Source of the DNA: DATARH01 sp963705325 | GTDB taxonomy: Bacteria > Pseudomonadota > Alphaproteobacteria > ATCC43930 > CGMCC-115725 | Direction of reading: 5' to 3' | DNA: 64,000 bases | Assembly: GCA_963705325.1 (NCBI GenBank) | Contig: OY970069.1 | Location: 2,728,001-2,792,000 of the forward strand | Part shown: positions 45,242-52,888 of the stretch, in pieces | Layout of the letters: each line of letters begins with the position of its first letter | Position numbering within the stretch: position 1 is the stretch's first letter | Position numbers and translations under genes: made by a program | Notes under the pieces: model-generated | What the model was told of the DNA's origin: nothing | Database searches by the model: none | The model's input: only the letters and a program-made list of their open reading frames with translations

Positions 45242-45859
45242 TCACTCGGTAAGTTCCGCGAGCAAGGCGCGCATCTCCTCCGATGCCTTGCCGTCCGGCT
45301 CGTATTCGGCCACCCCTTGCCCGATGTTGATCGCGCGGCCGTAAGCGACGAGGTTCGACACGATCACCGGAACAACGTTGATGCCCATGTCGGAGAGCGC
45401 ACCCTGGGCCTGGGTGCACTCGGCGGTGCGCGGCAGCACGGCGTTGAGCACGACCGCGGCGGGCTTCTTGCGAGTAGTGACGAGCTGCATCGTCGCCGAC
45501 AGATGCTGCAAATCCATCACCGAGGGTCGGCAGGGTACCAGCACGAGGTCGGCGGTATCGATCGCCCAGGCGAGAATGCCCTCGGCATGCGCCGCCGTAT
45601 CGATCACCACCAGATCGGCGCCGCGCGACTTTGCCTCCTCCAACGCCTGGGGCAGGCGCACGGCCATCGACGAGATCACCGGCGGGCCGTTGTGGGTTAG
45701 ACGGCGCAAATCGCCCCATTTGGCAGAGGCCTGCTGTGGATCGAGGTCGATGACCACGGTGCGGATCCCCGAGGCCTGAGCGGTCACGGCCAGATTGAGG
45801 CCAACCGTCGTTTTCCCGGCACCACCTTTAAGACTGGCCAGCGCTAGTACCGAGGACAT
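45242..45859 (-). CDS. ParA-type (Walker) partition ATPase
   Basis: Deviant-Walker ATPase of 205 residues. SLKGGAGKTTVGLNLA carries both the signature Lys and the P-loop, VVIDLDPQQASAKWGD is the A' motif, and ADLVVIDTAAHAEG is Walker B. The short length without an N-terminal HTH matches the plasmid type Ib ParA/ParF. No partner ParB-like gene or parS-like iteron array was found next to it, though the AT-rich gap on its upstream side could have held such a site. Together with orphan istB it marks a mobile-element or plasmid remnant. Confidence 0.86.
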   Translation of the reverse strand: MSSVLALASLKGGAGKTTVGLNLAVTAQASGIRTVVIDLDPQQASAKWGDLRRLTHNGPPVISSMAVRLPQALEEAKSRGADLVVIDTAAHAEGILAWAIDTADLVLVPCRPSVMDLQHLSATMQLVTTRKKPAAVVLNAVLPRTAECTQAQGALSDMGINVVPVIVSNLVAYGRAINIGQGVAEYEPDGKASEEMRALLAELTE

Positions 45860-46198
45860 CAGAGCAAAATCCAGCGTTTTGAGTGCATAATTGATAAAGA
45901 TAGTCGGTTACCGAGAAGTTAATGAGCTTTATGAAGGAAAGAAATATGGAGCCATCCAGATGTTGAAGTATCGTTAAAATAGCTCAATAGAGGTTACGGA
46001 ATTGCATTTGGTTGGAGTTTGCAATGAAATTTAGGCACTTTTGTCTTGTATAATTTTTCCCAATACGGAGTGTGTGTCTGGCCTGTCGAAAGGGGCGACG
46101 CGCTCGCAACCTAGCAATACGAAAGCTGCGTTTGATCCGCCGCCGCACCGGAGATATCGGAAAGCGCCCAAAATCTGGGCGCAACGCTTCGCCCGCTG
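45860..46198. other. AT-rich 339-base gap upstream of parA
   Basis: About 215 bases from 45861 to 46075 are clearly AT-rich compared with the neighbouring GC-rich genes, with runs such as TTAAAATAGC, ATAATTGATAAAG and TATAATTTTTCCC. No gene is credible in any frame. It may be the regulatory or former partition-site region of the parA gene, or foreign DNA that has not adapted. No clean iterons were recognised by eye. Confidence 0.6.
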
Positions 46199-46816
46199 GT
46201 GAAGCACATCATCCAAGGCGTCCGCGTGCTCAAAGGAAGGCTCGCCCAGGGTTTGCTGATCGGCGCGATCCTTGTCGCCGTTTCCTTGCTGCCTTCGACG
46301 GCTCTGGTTGTCTACACCGCGTACTACCTGCTGGTGCCGCGCTATGCCTCGGTCGCCGAGTTCGACCGGCTCGGCTTCAATCTGCGCCTCGAATTCTATC
46401 GGCCCAACGAGGAGGTCCTCGATTCGGGACGCTACTTGACCGTGATCAATGGCGGGTCGTACCGAAGGTTCATGCTTGAGGGCTGGGATTGGGCGCATCG
46501 CGCGCGCACTAGCCTCTACCGGATCGACGACAATCGCTTCGCCGTGCTGAGCCCGCTCGGTTACGACTATGTCCTCACACTGAAGCCCGTCGGTTTCGCT
46601 CCCGTGGTTTCCGATTCCGGAGCCCAATGGCAGTATCTCGGTGCTTTCGATTTCGTCTTTCCGGTGGGCGCGAAGCCGCGGCTGGAGTTTTTCGATAATC
46701 GATCGCCCGAATGCATCCCGATGGGGAGAGGCGACCCCGCCACCTGGACCGGCAAGCCGCGGCCGCAAGCGCGGCGGGCGACCTGTCCGAGCCCGCCACC
46801 GAATTTGGGAGAGTAA
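46199..46816 (+). CDS. hypothetical membrane-anchored protein
   Basis: Not recognised. 205 residues from GTG 46199; the start is uncertain. One transmembrane segment (LAQGLLIGAILVAVSLLPST to VVYTAYYLLV) is near the N-terminus. The remainder (about 165 residues) would be periplasmic, mixed beta in style (EFDRLGFNLRLEFYRPNEE, YLTVINGGSYRRF, YLGAFDFVFPVG), with two Cys near the C-terminus. The tail is Arg/Pro-rich. The stop is five bases before the GTG of the TPP alpha subunit, so this gene may lead that operon. Confidence 0.55.
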   Translation: MKHIIQGVRVLKGRLAQGLLIGAILVAVSLLPSTALVVYTAYYLLVPRYASVAEFDRLGFNLRLEFYRPNEEVLDSGRYLTVINGGSYRRFMLEGWDWAHRARTSLYRIDDNRFAVLSPLGYDYVLTLKPVGFAPVVSDSGAQWQYLGAFDFVFPVGAKPRLEFFDNRSPECIPMGRGDPATWTGKPRPQARRATCPSPPPNLGE

Positions 46817-46821
46817 TACCC

Positions 46822-47352
46822 GTGCCCGATCCCGAACCTTCAACCGACTGGCGCGACCGAATCTTCGCCGCGCTCAAGGCCGCCGACATCCGCCAGGTCG
46901 GCTATGTCCCCGACGCCGGGCATTCGCGGCTGATCGAATTGTGCCAGGCCGATCCGCAAATCCGCGCGGTGTCGCTGACCACCGAGGAGGAGGGGGTGGC
47001 GCTCGCCGCCGGCGCGTGGCTCGGCGGGCAGCGTTGCGCGCTGCTGATGCAGTCGAGCGGCGTCGGTAATTGCATCAACATGTTGTCGCTGACCAAGGCC
47101 TGCCGCTTCCCGCTGACCATGCTGGTGACGATGCGCGGCGAATGGGCCGAGTTCAACCCGTGGCAGGTGGCGATGGGATCGAAGACCCAGGCGGCGCTCG
47201 AGTTGATGGACGTGCTGGTCTACCGCGTCGACCACGAGGCAGACGCGGCCGACACCGTCGCCGCGGCGCTCGACATCGCCTTCAACGGCAGCCTCGCCGC
47301 CGCGGTGCTGCTGTCGCAGCGAATGCTCGGCGCGAAACGGTGGGTGAAGTGA
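46822..47352 (+). CDS. thiamine-diphosphate decarboxylase, alpha (pyrimidine-binding) subunit, sulfopyruvate/phosphonopyruvate type
   Basis: Split TPP enzyme subunit of 176 residues. The PYR-domain features are AALKAADIRQVGYVPD, AVSLTTEEEGVALAAGAWLGG with the cofactor Glu, and LMQSSGVGNCINMLSL. These match ComD-like sulfopyruvate decarboxylase and the N-half of phosphonopyruvate decarboxylase. The start is GTG 46822 with GGGAGAG eight bases upstream; the longer open frame to 46711 overlaps the previous gene and is not coding. Its partner PP-domain subunit lies at 47789-48388, with a gene for an exported protein in between. Confidence 0.82.
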   Translation: MPDPEPSTDWRDRIFAALKAADIRQVGYVPDAGHSRLIELCQADPQIRAVSLTTEEEGVALAAGAWLGGQRCALLMQSSGVGNCINMLSLTKACRFPLTMLVTMRGEWAEFNPWQVAMGSKTQAALELMDVLVYRVDHEADAADTVAAALDIAFNGSLAAAVLLSQRMLGAKRWVK

Positions 47353-47792
47353 GACAGGCCTGGCCGGCAGCGTTGCTGATGCTGCTCCAGCCGGCGACCA
47401 TCGCGAACGCGGCCGATCTGGCAGTTCTTTACGGCTCGTGGGACCCGGGCGGCAGCGCGTTTGAGGGAGAGGGACTCCTCACCGTCACCGACAAATCGAT
47501 CGATTGGGGCGGTTGCCGTGGCATCCCCTACCGGGTTGCCAGCGACCGGCAACTGGAAACGTATCTGGGCGACTGGTTGCACCGGTCGCCCAAAACAGGC
47601 CTTACCTGGCGGGTTATCGCACTTGAGCTTCTCGATGGCGGCTGCATCGACAAATTCATGCCGGGGACGGGATACCTCCAGTTTGCGATCCCTTCCGACA
47701 TGCCGGCGCATGCGGATATCGTCTTCTATGCGTCGCCCGAGGGGCTCGCAAAGGGTGTGTTCAGCTGGGGAGTTTTTGGCAGAGCGCAATGA
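47349..47792 (+). CDS. hypothetical exported protein lodged between TPP enzyme subunits
   Basis: Not recognised. 147 residues from GTG 47349, which overlaps the alpha-subunit stop (GTGA, 47349-47352). The end overlaps the beta-subunit start (ATGA, 47789-47792). An N-terminal hydrophobic stretch (WPAALLMLLQPATIANAADLA) is a plausible signal peptide. The mature part of about 125 residues has two Cys (WGGCRGIPY, DGGCIDKF) that may pair and looks beta-rich (IVFYASPEGLAKGVFSW). Translational coupling on both sides suggests that its amount is tied to the enzyme, which is odd for a periplasmic product. Confidence 0.6.
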   Translation: MRQAWPAALLMLLQPATIANAADLAVLYGSWDPGGSAFEGEGLLTVTDKSIDWGGCRGIPYRVASDRQLETYLGDWLHRSPKTGLTWRVIALELLDGGCIDKFMPGTGYLQFAIPSDMPAHADIVFYASPEGLAKGVFSWGVFGRAQ

Positions 47793-48388
47793 CCACAAAC
47801 CCTCCTAACAGCAACCAGCCTCGCCTCGACCGGCGCGCGGCGATCCGGGTGCTGCTGGCCGATCGCGGCGACCTGCTCCTGGTCACTGGGCTCGGCTCGA
47901 CCACGTATGACGCCGCCTCGGTCGCCGACGACGAGCGCAATTTCTACCTGTGGGGCGCGATGGGCGGCGCGGCGATGGTCGGGCTCGGCCTCGCGATCGC
48001 GCGGCCCGATCGGCCGGTGCTGGTGGTCACTGGCGACGGTGACATGCTGATGGGGCTGGGCGCGCTGGCGACCGTGGGTGTGCAGGCGCCGTCGAACCTG
48101 GCGATCGCGGTCTTCGACAACGGCCGTTACGCCGAGACCGGCATGCAGCCGAGCCACACCGCCAGCGCGGTCGACCTGGTCGGCGTCGCGCGCTCCTGCG
48201 GGATCGAGGCGGTGTCCAACATCGCCGATGAGGCTGCGCTCGCGGACTTCGCCCGGCGGGTGCAGGCGAAGGAGCGCACGCTGTTCGCCCGCGTCGCGAT
48301 CCTGGCCGACGAGCCGCCGCGGGTGCTGCCGCCGCGCGACGGGGTGCTGCTCAAAAACAGGTTCCGGCGGGCGACTGGGGTGGAGTAG
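47789..48388 (+). CDS. thiamine-diphosphate decarboxylase, beta (diphosphate-binding) subunit
   Basis: PP-domain subunit of 199 residues that holds the TPP diphosphate and Mg. The family motif is VVTGDGDMLMGLGALATVG followed by APSNLAIAVFDNGRYAE, giving GDG-x(about 25)-N. NFYLWGAMGGAAMVGLGLAIA matches the preceding conserved glycines. With the alpha subunit it should decarboxylate a 2-oxo acid such as sulfopyruvate, phosphonopyruvate or a related acid; the exact substrate cannot be read. ATG 47789 overlaps the preceding stop. The gene ends seven bases before the convergent substrate-binding protein gene. Confidence 0.83.
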   Translation: MTTNPPNSNQPRLDRRAAIRVLLADRGDLLLVTGLGSTTYDAASVADDERNFYLWGAMGGAAMVGLGLAIARPDRPVLVVTGDGDMLMGLGALATVGVQAPSNLAIAVFDNGRYAETGMQPSHTASAVDLVGVARSCGIEAVSNIADEAALADFARRVQAKERTLFARVAILADEPPRVLPPRDGVLLKNRFRRATGVE

Positions 48389-48395
48389 GGCGCGC

Positions 48396-49991
48396 CTACT
48401 TGTCGAGCCAGGCGTCTTCCATGCGCCAGAGGTTATAGGGGCTGTTGACCCCGACTGTGACGCCCTTAACGTAGGGGTAGGAGCAGGTGACCTGGCGCGG
48501 GTGCCAGATGATCGGACGCCCGGCGTCGTCGGCGAGGCGGCGTTCGATCTGCCAGACGATCTCCTTGCGCTTGGCCGGGTCGGTCTCCGCTGACTGCCGG
48601 TCGATCAGCGCGTCGGTTTCCTTGTCGCAATAGCCGGTGTAGTTGCGGTCGGAACCGCAATAGTAGTTTTCGTAGAACATCTGGTCGGGGTCGTCGAGCC
48701 CGGTCTCGGTGACGGTGAAGGCGACGCTGTAATCCTTGCGCATTACCGCGGGGTACCATTGCGTGGTGTCGACGGCGTTGAGCGTGCCGTCGATCCAGAT
48801 GTCCTTCAATTGGCCAATGAGGATCACCGCCGGGTCGCGGTAGGAGGCGACGTTGCGCGTCGTGACCGTCACCGCGAGATGCTTGTCGGGGCCGTAGCCC
48901 AGCTTTTTCATGATATCGCGCGCATGGGCGCGGTTCTTCTGGATGTCGGGGTCATAGCCGAACAGCGTCTTCAGCATGTCCGCGGGCACGCCCCAAACGC
49001 CGTCGGGCGGCGGCTGCATGGTGGCGCCGATCAGGCCCTCGCCTTCGCCGATGATCTTGATGAACTCGCTGCGGTCCAGTGCCAGCGCCATCGCCTTGCG
49101 CAGATCCGGGTTGTCGAAGGGCGGCGCGGCGCGGTTGGTGATCAGCGTGCGGGTGGTATTCCAGCTGTCGAGCCGGCACTCCATCGCGGGCGCGGCGCCC
49201 TTGATCTCCTTCAGCAGTGCCGGGGCGATGAAGCCAGGTCCGGTGCGGTCGAACTGCTTGGCGCCAAGGGCCAGGATCCAGGTCGAGGTGTTCTTGATGA
49301 TGGTGTACTCGATGCCGTCGAGATAGGGCTTCCCCGGCTTCCAGTAATCGGTGTTCTTGGTCAGCTTGATGTGTTCGTTGGGTTTGAATTCGACGAACTT
49401 GAAGGGCCCGGTGCCGATCGGGTGCTGGCGCATCTGCGCCGGCGGGACGTGACAGGGATAGACCGGCGACCAGCCCGAGGCGAGGAATAGGATAAACGCC
49501 GGCTGCGGCCGCTTGAGATGGAAACTGGCTTCCAGATCGCCGTTGACAGTGACCGAGTCGAGGTTCTGGTACCAGGATTTGCGCGGGTTGACGCGCAGCT
49601 TCTGTTCGGATTTGCCGGTCAGCAGATCCCAGGTGCATTTGACGTCGGCGGCGGTGAAGGGCACGCCGTCATGCCATTTGACCCCGTCGCGCAGCTTGAA
49701 GGTGAGCGTGGTCTTGGCGTCGTCCCACGACCAACTCGTCGCCAGATCGGGCTGGATCGTCGCCATGCTGTTCTGCGCGACGTGTTGATCGAACATCACC
49801 AGATTGTTGAACACCGCCATCATCGGCCCCTCGGCGATGATGGTCGATTCCTCGAGGATCGACATGCTGGCAGGGCTGTCGCCCAGGGGTGCCTTGAGGA
49901 TGCCGCCCGATTTTTGCGCCAGTGCTGGGCTGGCCCCGAGCGAGATGGCAAGCAGCGCGGCCGTTGCGACCGCGAGCCATTGTCGTGTCAT
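48396..49991 (-). CDS. ABC transporter substrate-binding protein, peptide/nickel (family 5) type, orphan
   Basis: Periplasmic solute-binding protein of 531 residues. The signal peptide is MTRQWLAVATAALLAISLG followed by a cleavage context (SPALAQ). The mature protein shows FKLRDGVKWHDGVPFTAADV, PIGTGPFKFVEFKPNEHIKLTKN in two parts, NPDLRKAMALALDRSEFI and the family 5 C-terminal pattern ending in RLADDAGRPIIWHPRQV. These proteins bind oligopeptides or similar organic ligands. No permease or ATPase genes accompany it here, so it is either served by a distant system or an orphan. The start 49991 is supported by the signal peptide, although the frame stays open further upstream. It is divergent from the MFS gene. 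Confidence 0.88.
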   Translation of the reverse strand: MTRQWLAVATAALLAISLGASPALAQKSGGILKAPLGDSPASMSILEESTIIAEGPMMAVFNNLVMFDQHVAQNSMATIQPDLATSWSWDDAKTTLTFKLRDGVKWHDGVPFTAADVKCTWDLLTGKSEQKLRVNPRKSWYQNLDSVTVNGDLEASFHLKRPQPAFILFLASGWSPVYPCHVPPAQMRQHPIGTGPFKFVEFKPNEHIKLTKNTDYWKPGKPYLDGIEYTIIKNTSTWILALGAKQFDRTGPGFIAPALLKEIKGAAPAMECRLDSWNTTRTLITNRAAPPFDNPDLRKAMALALDRSEFIKIIGEGEGLIGATMQPPPDGVWGVPADMLKTLFGYDPDIQKNRAHARDIMKKLGYGPDKHLAVTVTTRNVASYRDPAVILIGQLKDIWIDGTLNAVDTTQWYPAVMRKDYSVAFTVTETGLDDPDQMFYENYYCGSDRNYTGYCDKETDALIDRQSAETDPAKRKEIVWQIERRLADDAGRPIIWHPRQVTCSYPYVKGVTVGVNSPYNLWRMEDAWLDK

Positions 49992-50122
49992 CCGGCCCTC
50001 CCCAAGGTCCTCTGTTCGGCGCCTCAATATCCGGCCCGAGACAACGCGGCAAGCACCCGCACCCCACGGTTGCTGAGGTAGCGCTTGGCGGCGCGGCGGA
50101 ATGCCCTGACCATGGGAGCGCG

Positions 50123-51352
50123 ATGAGAGGTGATAGACCCGCCCGGCCGCCGGCTCTGCGCAATCCGGCACCCATCTACGCCGTCGGCCTGTTCGGCATG
50201 GGCTACACCGATTTCTATATCTTTCTGATCCCGCTTTACGGGCTGTCGCTGGGGATGAACGCCAGTCAGATCGGCCTCTTGGTCGGCGGCCGCTCACTGC
50301 TCGCGGTGTTCCTGTCGATCCATATCGGCGTGCTGATGGACCGGTTCGGCACCCGCCGGGTGACCCTGTTTTTCGTCTGGTCGGCAATCGCGCTGGCGCC
50401 GGTGTTTCCGCTGGTGCCGTGGTTCTGGGCGCTGCTGCTGTTGCAGATCGTCAACGGCGGGGCGCTCAGCTTCGCCTGGTCGGGGGCGCAGACGCTGATC
50501 GCCCAGCTCGCCGAGGGCGAGGCCGAATATATCGGCCGGTTCAGCTTCTTTGCCCGCATCGGCACGACCGCCGCGCCGATCCTCGCCGGGGTCGCGTGGG
50601 ATTTCGGCGGCGCCTGGCCGGCTTACATGATCGGCGCGTTGTGGGGGGTGGTGCTGACGGCGGCGTTGCTGCGCGCGCCCGAGGCCAAGGAGCGGGCGCC
50701 GGCCGCCCCGGCCCGCGCCGGCTTGCGCGACATGCTGCCCCGCCTGTCGGATTACGCAAGCTGCTTTGCCTTGATGGCGATTCCCGCCGTGGCGACGACG
50801 ATGGCGATCATCTTCTTGCGCACCTCCACGCAGGGCATCCAGTCCTCGCTCTACATCGTCTATCTGCACGATATCGGCCTGGTCGGGACGACGATCGGCG
50901 TGCTGTTCGCGGTGGTCGAGATTTTCAGCGGGCTTGGGCACTTGTTCGCCGGCAAGGCGATGCGGCTCGGCGACCCGCAAAAGACCATGCTGAGCGGCAC
51001 GGTCATCTCGATCGTGGTGATCTGCGTGACGCCGTTTCTCGGCGGCATCTACGCGCTGCTCCTGGCGGCGCAGGTGGTACGCGGCTGGCTGTCGGGCGTG
51101 GTGCAACCGATGATGTTTTCGGTCCAGGCCAAGGCGGTGGGTCCCTACCGCCAGGGCGCCGTTGTCGGGCTGCGTCAAACGATGAACCGGCTGGCCGCGA
51201 TCGTGATCCCGCCGGTGATGGGCGCGATGGCCGACTGGTGGGGCATGACGGCGAGCTTCGTTGCCGTCGGGGTGTGCTTGATGCTGTTGTGCATGCCAGT
51301 CCTGCGGATCACCCGCCGCGCCGCCGAATTGCGCCCGGCGCCGGGCGACTGA
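50123..51352 (+). CDS. MFS transporter
   Basis: Membrane transporter of 409 residues with about 12 helices. Motif A lies between helices 2 and 3 in the form GVLMDRFGTRRVTLFF, and VGLRQTMNRLAAIVIPPVMGA resembles a late-helix signature. The substrate is unknown. GGAG is seven bases before ATG 50123. The gene ends 35 bases before the amidohydrolase gene on the same strand, so export or import of that enzyme's substrate is an inference from spacing. Confidence 0.84.
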   Translation: MRGDRPARPPALRNPAPIYAVGLFGMGYTDFYIFLIPLYGLSLGMNASQIGLLVGGRSLLAVFLSIHIGVLMDRFGTRRVTLFFVWSAIALAPVFPLVPWFWALLLLQIVNGGALSFAWSGAQTLIAQLAEGEAEYIGRFSFFARIGTTAAPILAGVAWDFGGAWPAYMIGALWGVVLTAALLRAPEAKERAPAAPARAGLRDMLPRLSDYASCFALMAIPAVATTMAIIFLRTSTQGIQSSLYIVYLHDIGLVGTTIGVLFAVVEIFSGLGHLFAGKAMRLGDPQKTMLSGTVISIVVICVTPFLGGIYALLLAAQVVRGWLSGVVQPMMFSVQAKAVGPYRQGAVVGLRQTMNRLAAIVIPPVMGAMADWWGMTASFVAVGVCLMLLCMPVLRITRRAAELRPAPGD

Positions 51353-51387
51353 TAGCCTTCGCGCGGTATCATCCGGGGAGGGTCGCC

Positions 51388-52224
51388 ATGCCGGTCATCG
51401 ACGTTCAGGTGCACGCTTACGAGCGCAACCATCCCAAGCGGCCATGGCAGGGCACGCTGCACGGCCCGGCCGAGGTCACCGGCGACCAGATGGTGGCGGC
51501 GATGGACGCGGTCGGGGTCGACGGCGCGGTGCTGGTCTCGCCGTTCTCGATGTACGCTTACGACCCGAGCTATGCGCTTGAGGTTTACGCAAAACACCCG
51601 ACGAAGTACCGCCTGGTGCGGCCGGTCGATCCCAATGATCCCGGCATCGCCGAGACCGTCGCCGACTGGGCGGCGAAGAAGGGTACGGTGGGCGTCCGCA
51701 TCATGATGCGCGACAGCGTCTCGACCGACCCGGCCGACCCCGGCATCAACCGGGTGCTCGCCGCTGCGGCGAGGCATTCGATGGCGGTCAACCTGCTGTG
51801 CTGGGGCCGGCTCGAACAGGCCGGGCAGATGGCGGCGCGCAATCCGAATACGCAGATCGTCATCGACCATTTGGGGCTGCAGCAGCCGTTCGAGCCGCCG
51901 GCCCCACCGACCGCGTGGGCCGATCTGCCGAGGGTGACGGCGCTCGCCGCGCACCCCAACGTGGCGATCAAGATCAGCGGCGCCTGCACGCTGTCGCACG
52001 AGCCGTTCCCGTACAAGGACATCTGGGACCCGCTTGGCCGCATCTTCGACGCGTTCGGCATCAACCGCTGCATGTGGGGCACCGACTGGACCCGCGCGGT
52101 GGGCCTCCTCACCTACAAGCAAGGGGTCGATGCGTTCCGCATCACCGACCGGCTATCGGCGAGCGACAAAGCGGCGCTGATGGGCGACAATCTGATGCGG
52201 ATTTACAACTGGTCGCGCTGGTAG
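51388..52224 (+). CDS. amidohydrolase-2 family hydrolase or decarboxylase
   Basis: TIM-barrel metal enzyme of 278 residues. The metal-binding His is in the N-terminal DVQVHAYERN. DHLGLQQPFEPP supplies the conserved Asp-His around the centre, and MWGTDWTRAVGLLTYKQG holds the catalytic Asp. The ending (DNLMRIYNW) matches amidohydrolase 2 enzymes, a family that includes lactonases and aromatic-acid decarboxylases. Specific substrate unknown. It follows the MFS transporter closely and GGGAGGG precedes the ATG. Confidence 0.85.
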   Translation: MPVIDVQVHAYERNHPKRPWQGTLHGPAEVTGDQMVAAMDAVGVDGAVLVSPFSMYAYDPSYALEVYAKHPTKYRLVRPVDPNDPGIAETVADWAAKKGTVGVRIMMRDSVSTDPADPGINRVLAAAARHSMAVNLLCWGRLEQAGQMAARNPNTQIVIDHLGLQQPFEPPAPPTAWADLPRVTALAAHPNVAIKISGACTLSHEPFPYKDIWDPLGRIFDAFGINRCMWGTDWTRAVGLLTYKQGVDAFRITDRLSASDKAALMGDNLMRIYNWSRW

Positions 52225-52269
52225 GGTCTGGCCGCTCGTCGCCTTGGCGTGCGGCCGGTGTCTGCGTTG

Positions 52270-52752
52270 TCAGGTTTGAAGGATCAGGCACGTCGTCGTC
52301 CCGTGCGCGAGTAAGCGCCCATTGGCGTCGGTGAGCCGTCCTTCGGCTGTGCCGACGCGCCGGCCGAGGCTTAGCACGGCGCCTTCTGCTGTGATTAGCC
52401 CGGTCTCGGGGGTGATGGGTCGCAGTAGCGATATTTTGAACTCTAGGGTCGTCGAGCCGACCCCCTTGTTCAGTTTTGAGTGGATCGCCAGTCCCATCGC
52501 GCTGTCGAGCAGCGTCGCGGCCAGCCCGCCATGCACGGTGCCGGCGGGATTGAGATGGATGCTGCTCGGCACCGCGGTCACGATCACGCGGCCACTTGCG
52601 GCCTCGCCGATGTCGTAACCCAGGGTTTGGGCGATCGTATTGAGCGGCAAAGTCCCGTCGGCGAGGCCCTGGACGAACTCTAGACCGCTCATCTCCCTTT
52701 GCTGGTCAGGACTGACGGTCCCATAAGTTTTGAAGGGGCTTGGCATAGGCAT
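52270..52752 (-). CDS. PaaI-type hot-dog fold thioesterase
   Basis: Acyl-CoA thioesterase of 160 residues. The catalytic loop is NPAGTVHGGLAATLLDSAMG (the HGG motif), followed by LEFKISLLRPITPETGLI and the strand AEGAVLSLGRRVGTAEGRL. It hydrolyses aryl- or acyl-CoA esters as a clean-up enzyme. The 5' part (about 40 residues) precedes the hot-dog core. It is convergent with the amidohydrolase gene and separated by 46 bases. Confidence 0.87.
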   Translation of the reverse strand: MPMPSPFKTYGTVSPDQQREMSGLEFVQGLADGTLPLNTIAQTLGYDIGEAASGRVIVTAVPSSIHLNPAGTVHGGLAATLLDSAMGLAIHSKLNKGVGSTTLEFKISLLRPITPETGLITAEGAVLSLGRRVGTAEGRLTDANGRLLAHGTTTCLILQT

Positions 52753-52888
52753 CGCTCGCTTGCGGCGAAAGTGCTTCGATGCCGCATGCAGAAAAGCCGC
52801 GCTACCCGATTATTGCTGTTTCAGTCAAGGCGGCGCCACGCGCTGACCTAGCTGTGTTGGGCCAAGCCTACGGCGGTGAAGAGCGCGC

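Noticed and set aside
45984..46184. Minus-strand 66-codon frame in the AT-rich gap upstream of parA
   Set aside because: Arg-rich, no ribosome site and no family; probably chance.
46711..46821. N-terminal extension of the TPP alpha subunit from an upstream ATG
   Set aside because: It overlaps the preceding gene by about 100 bases and is Arg/Ala-rich; GTG 46822 has a proper ribosome site.
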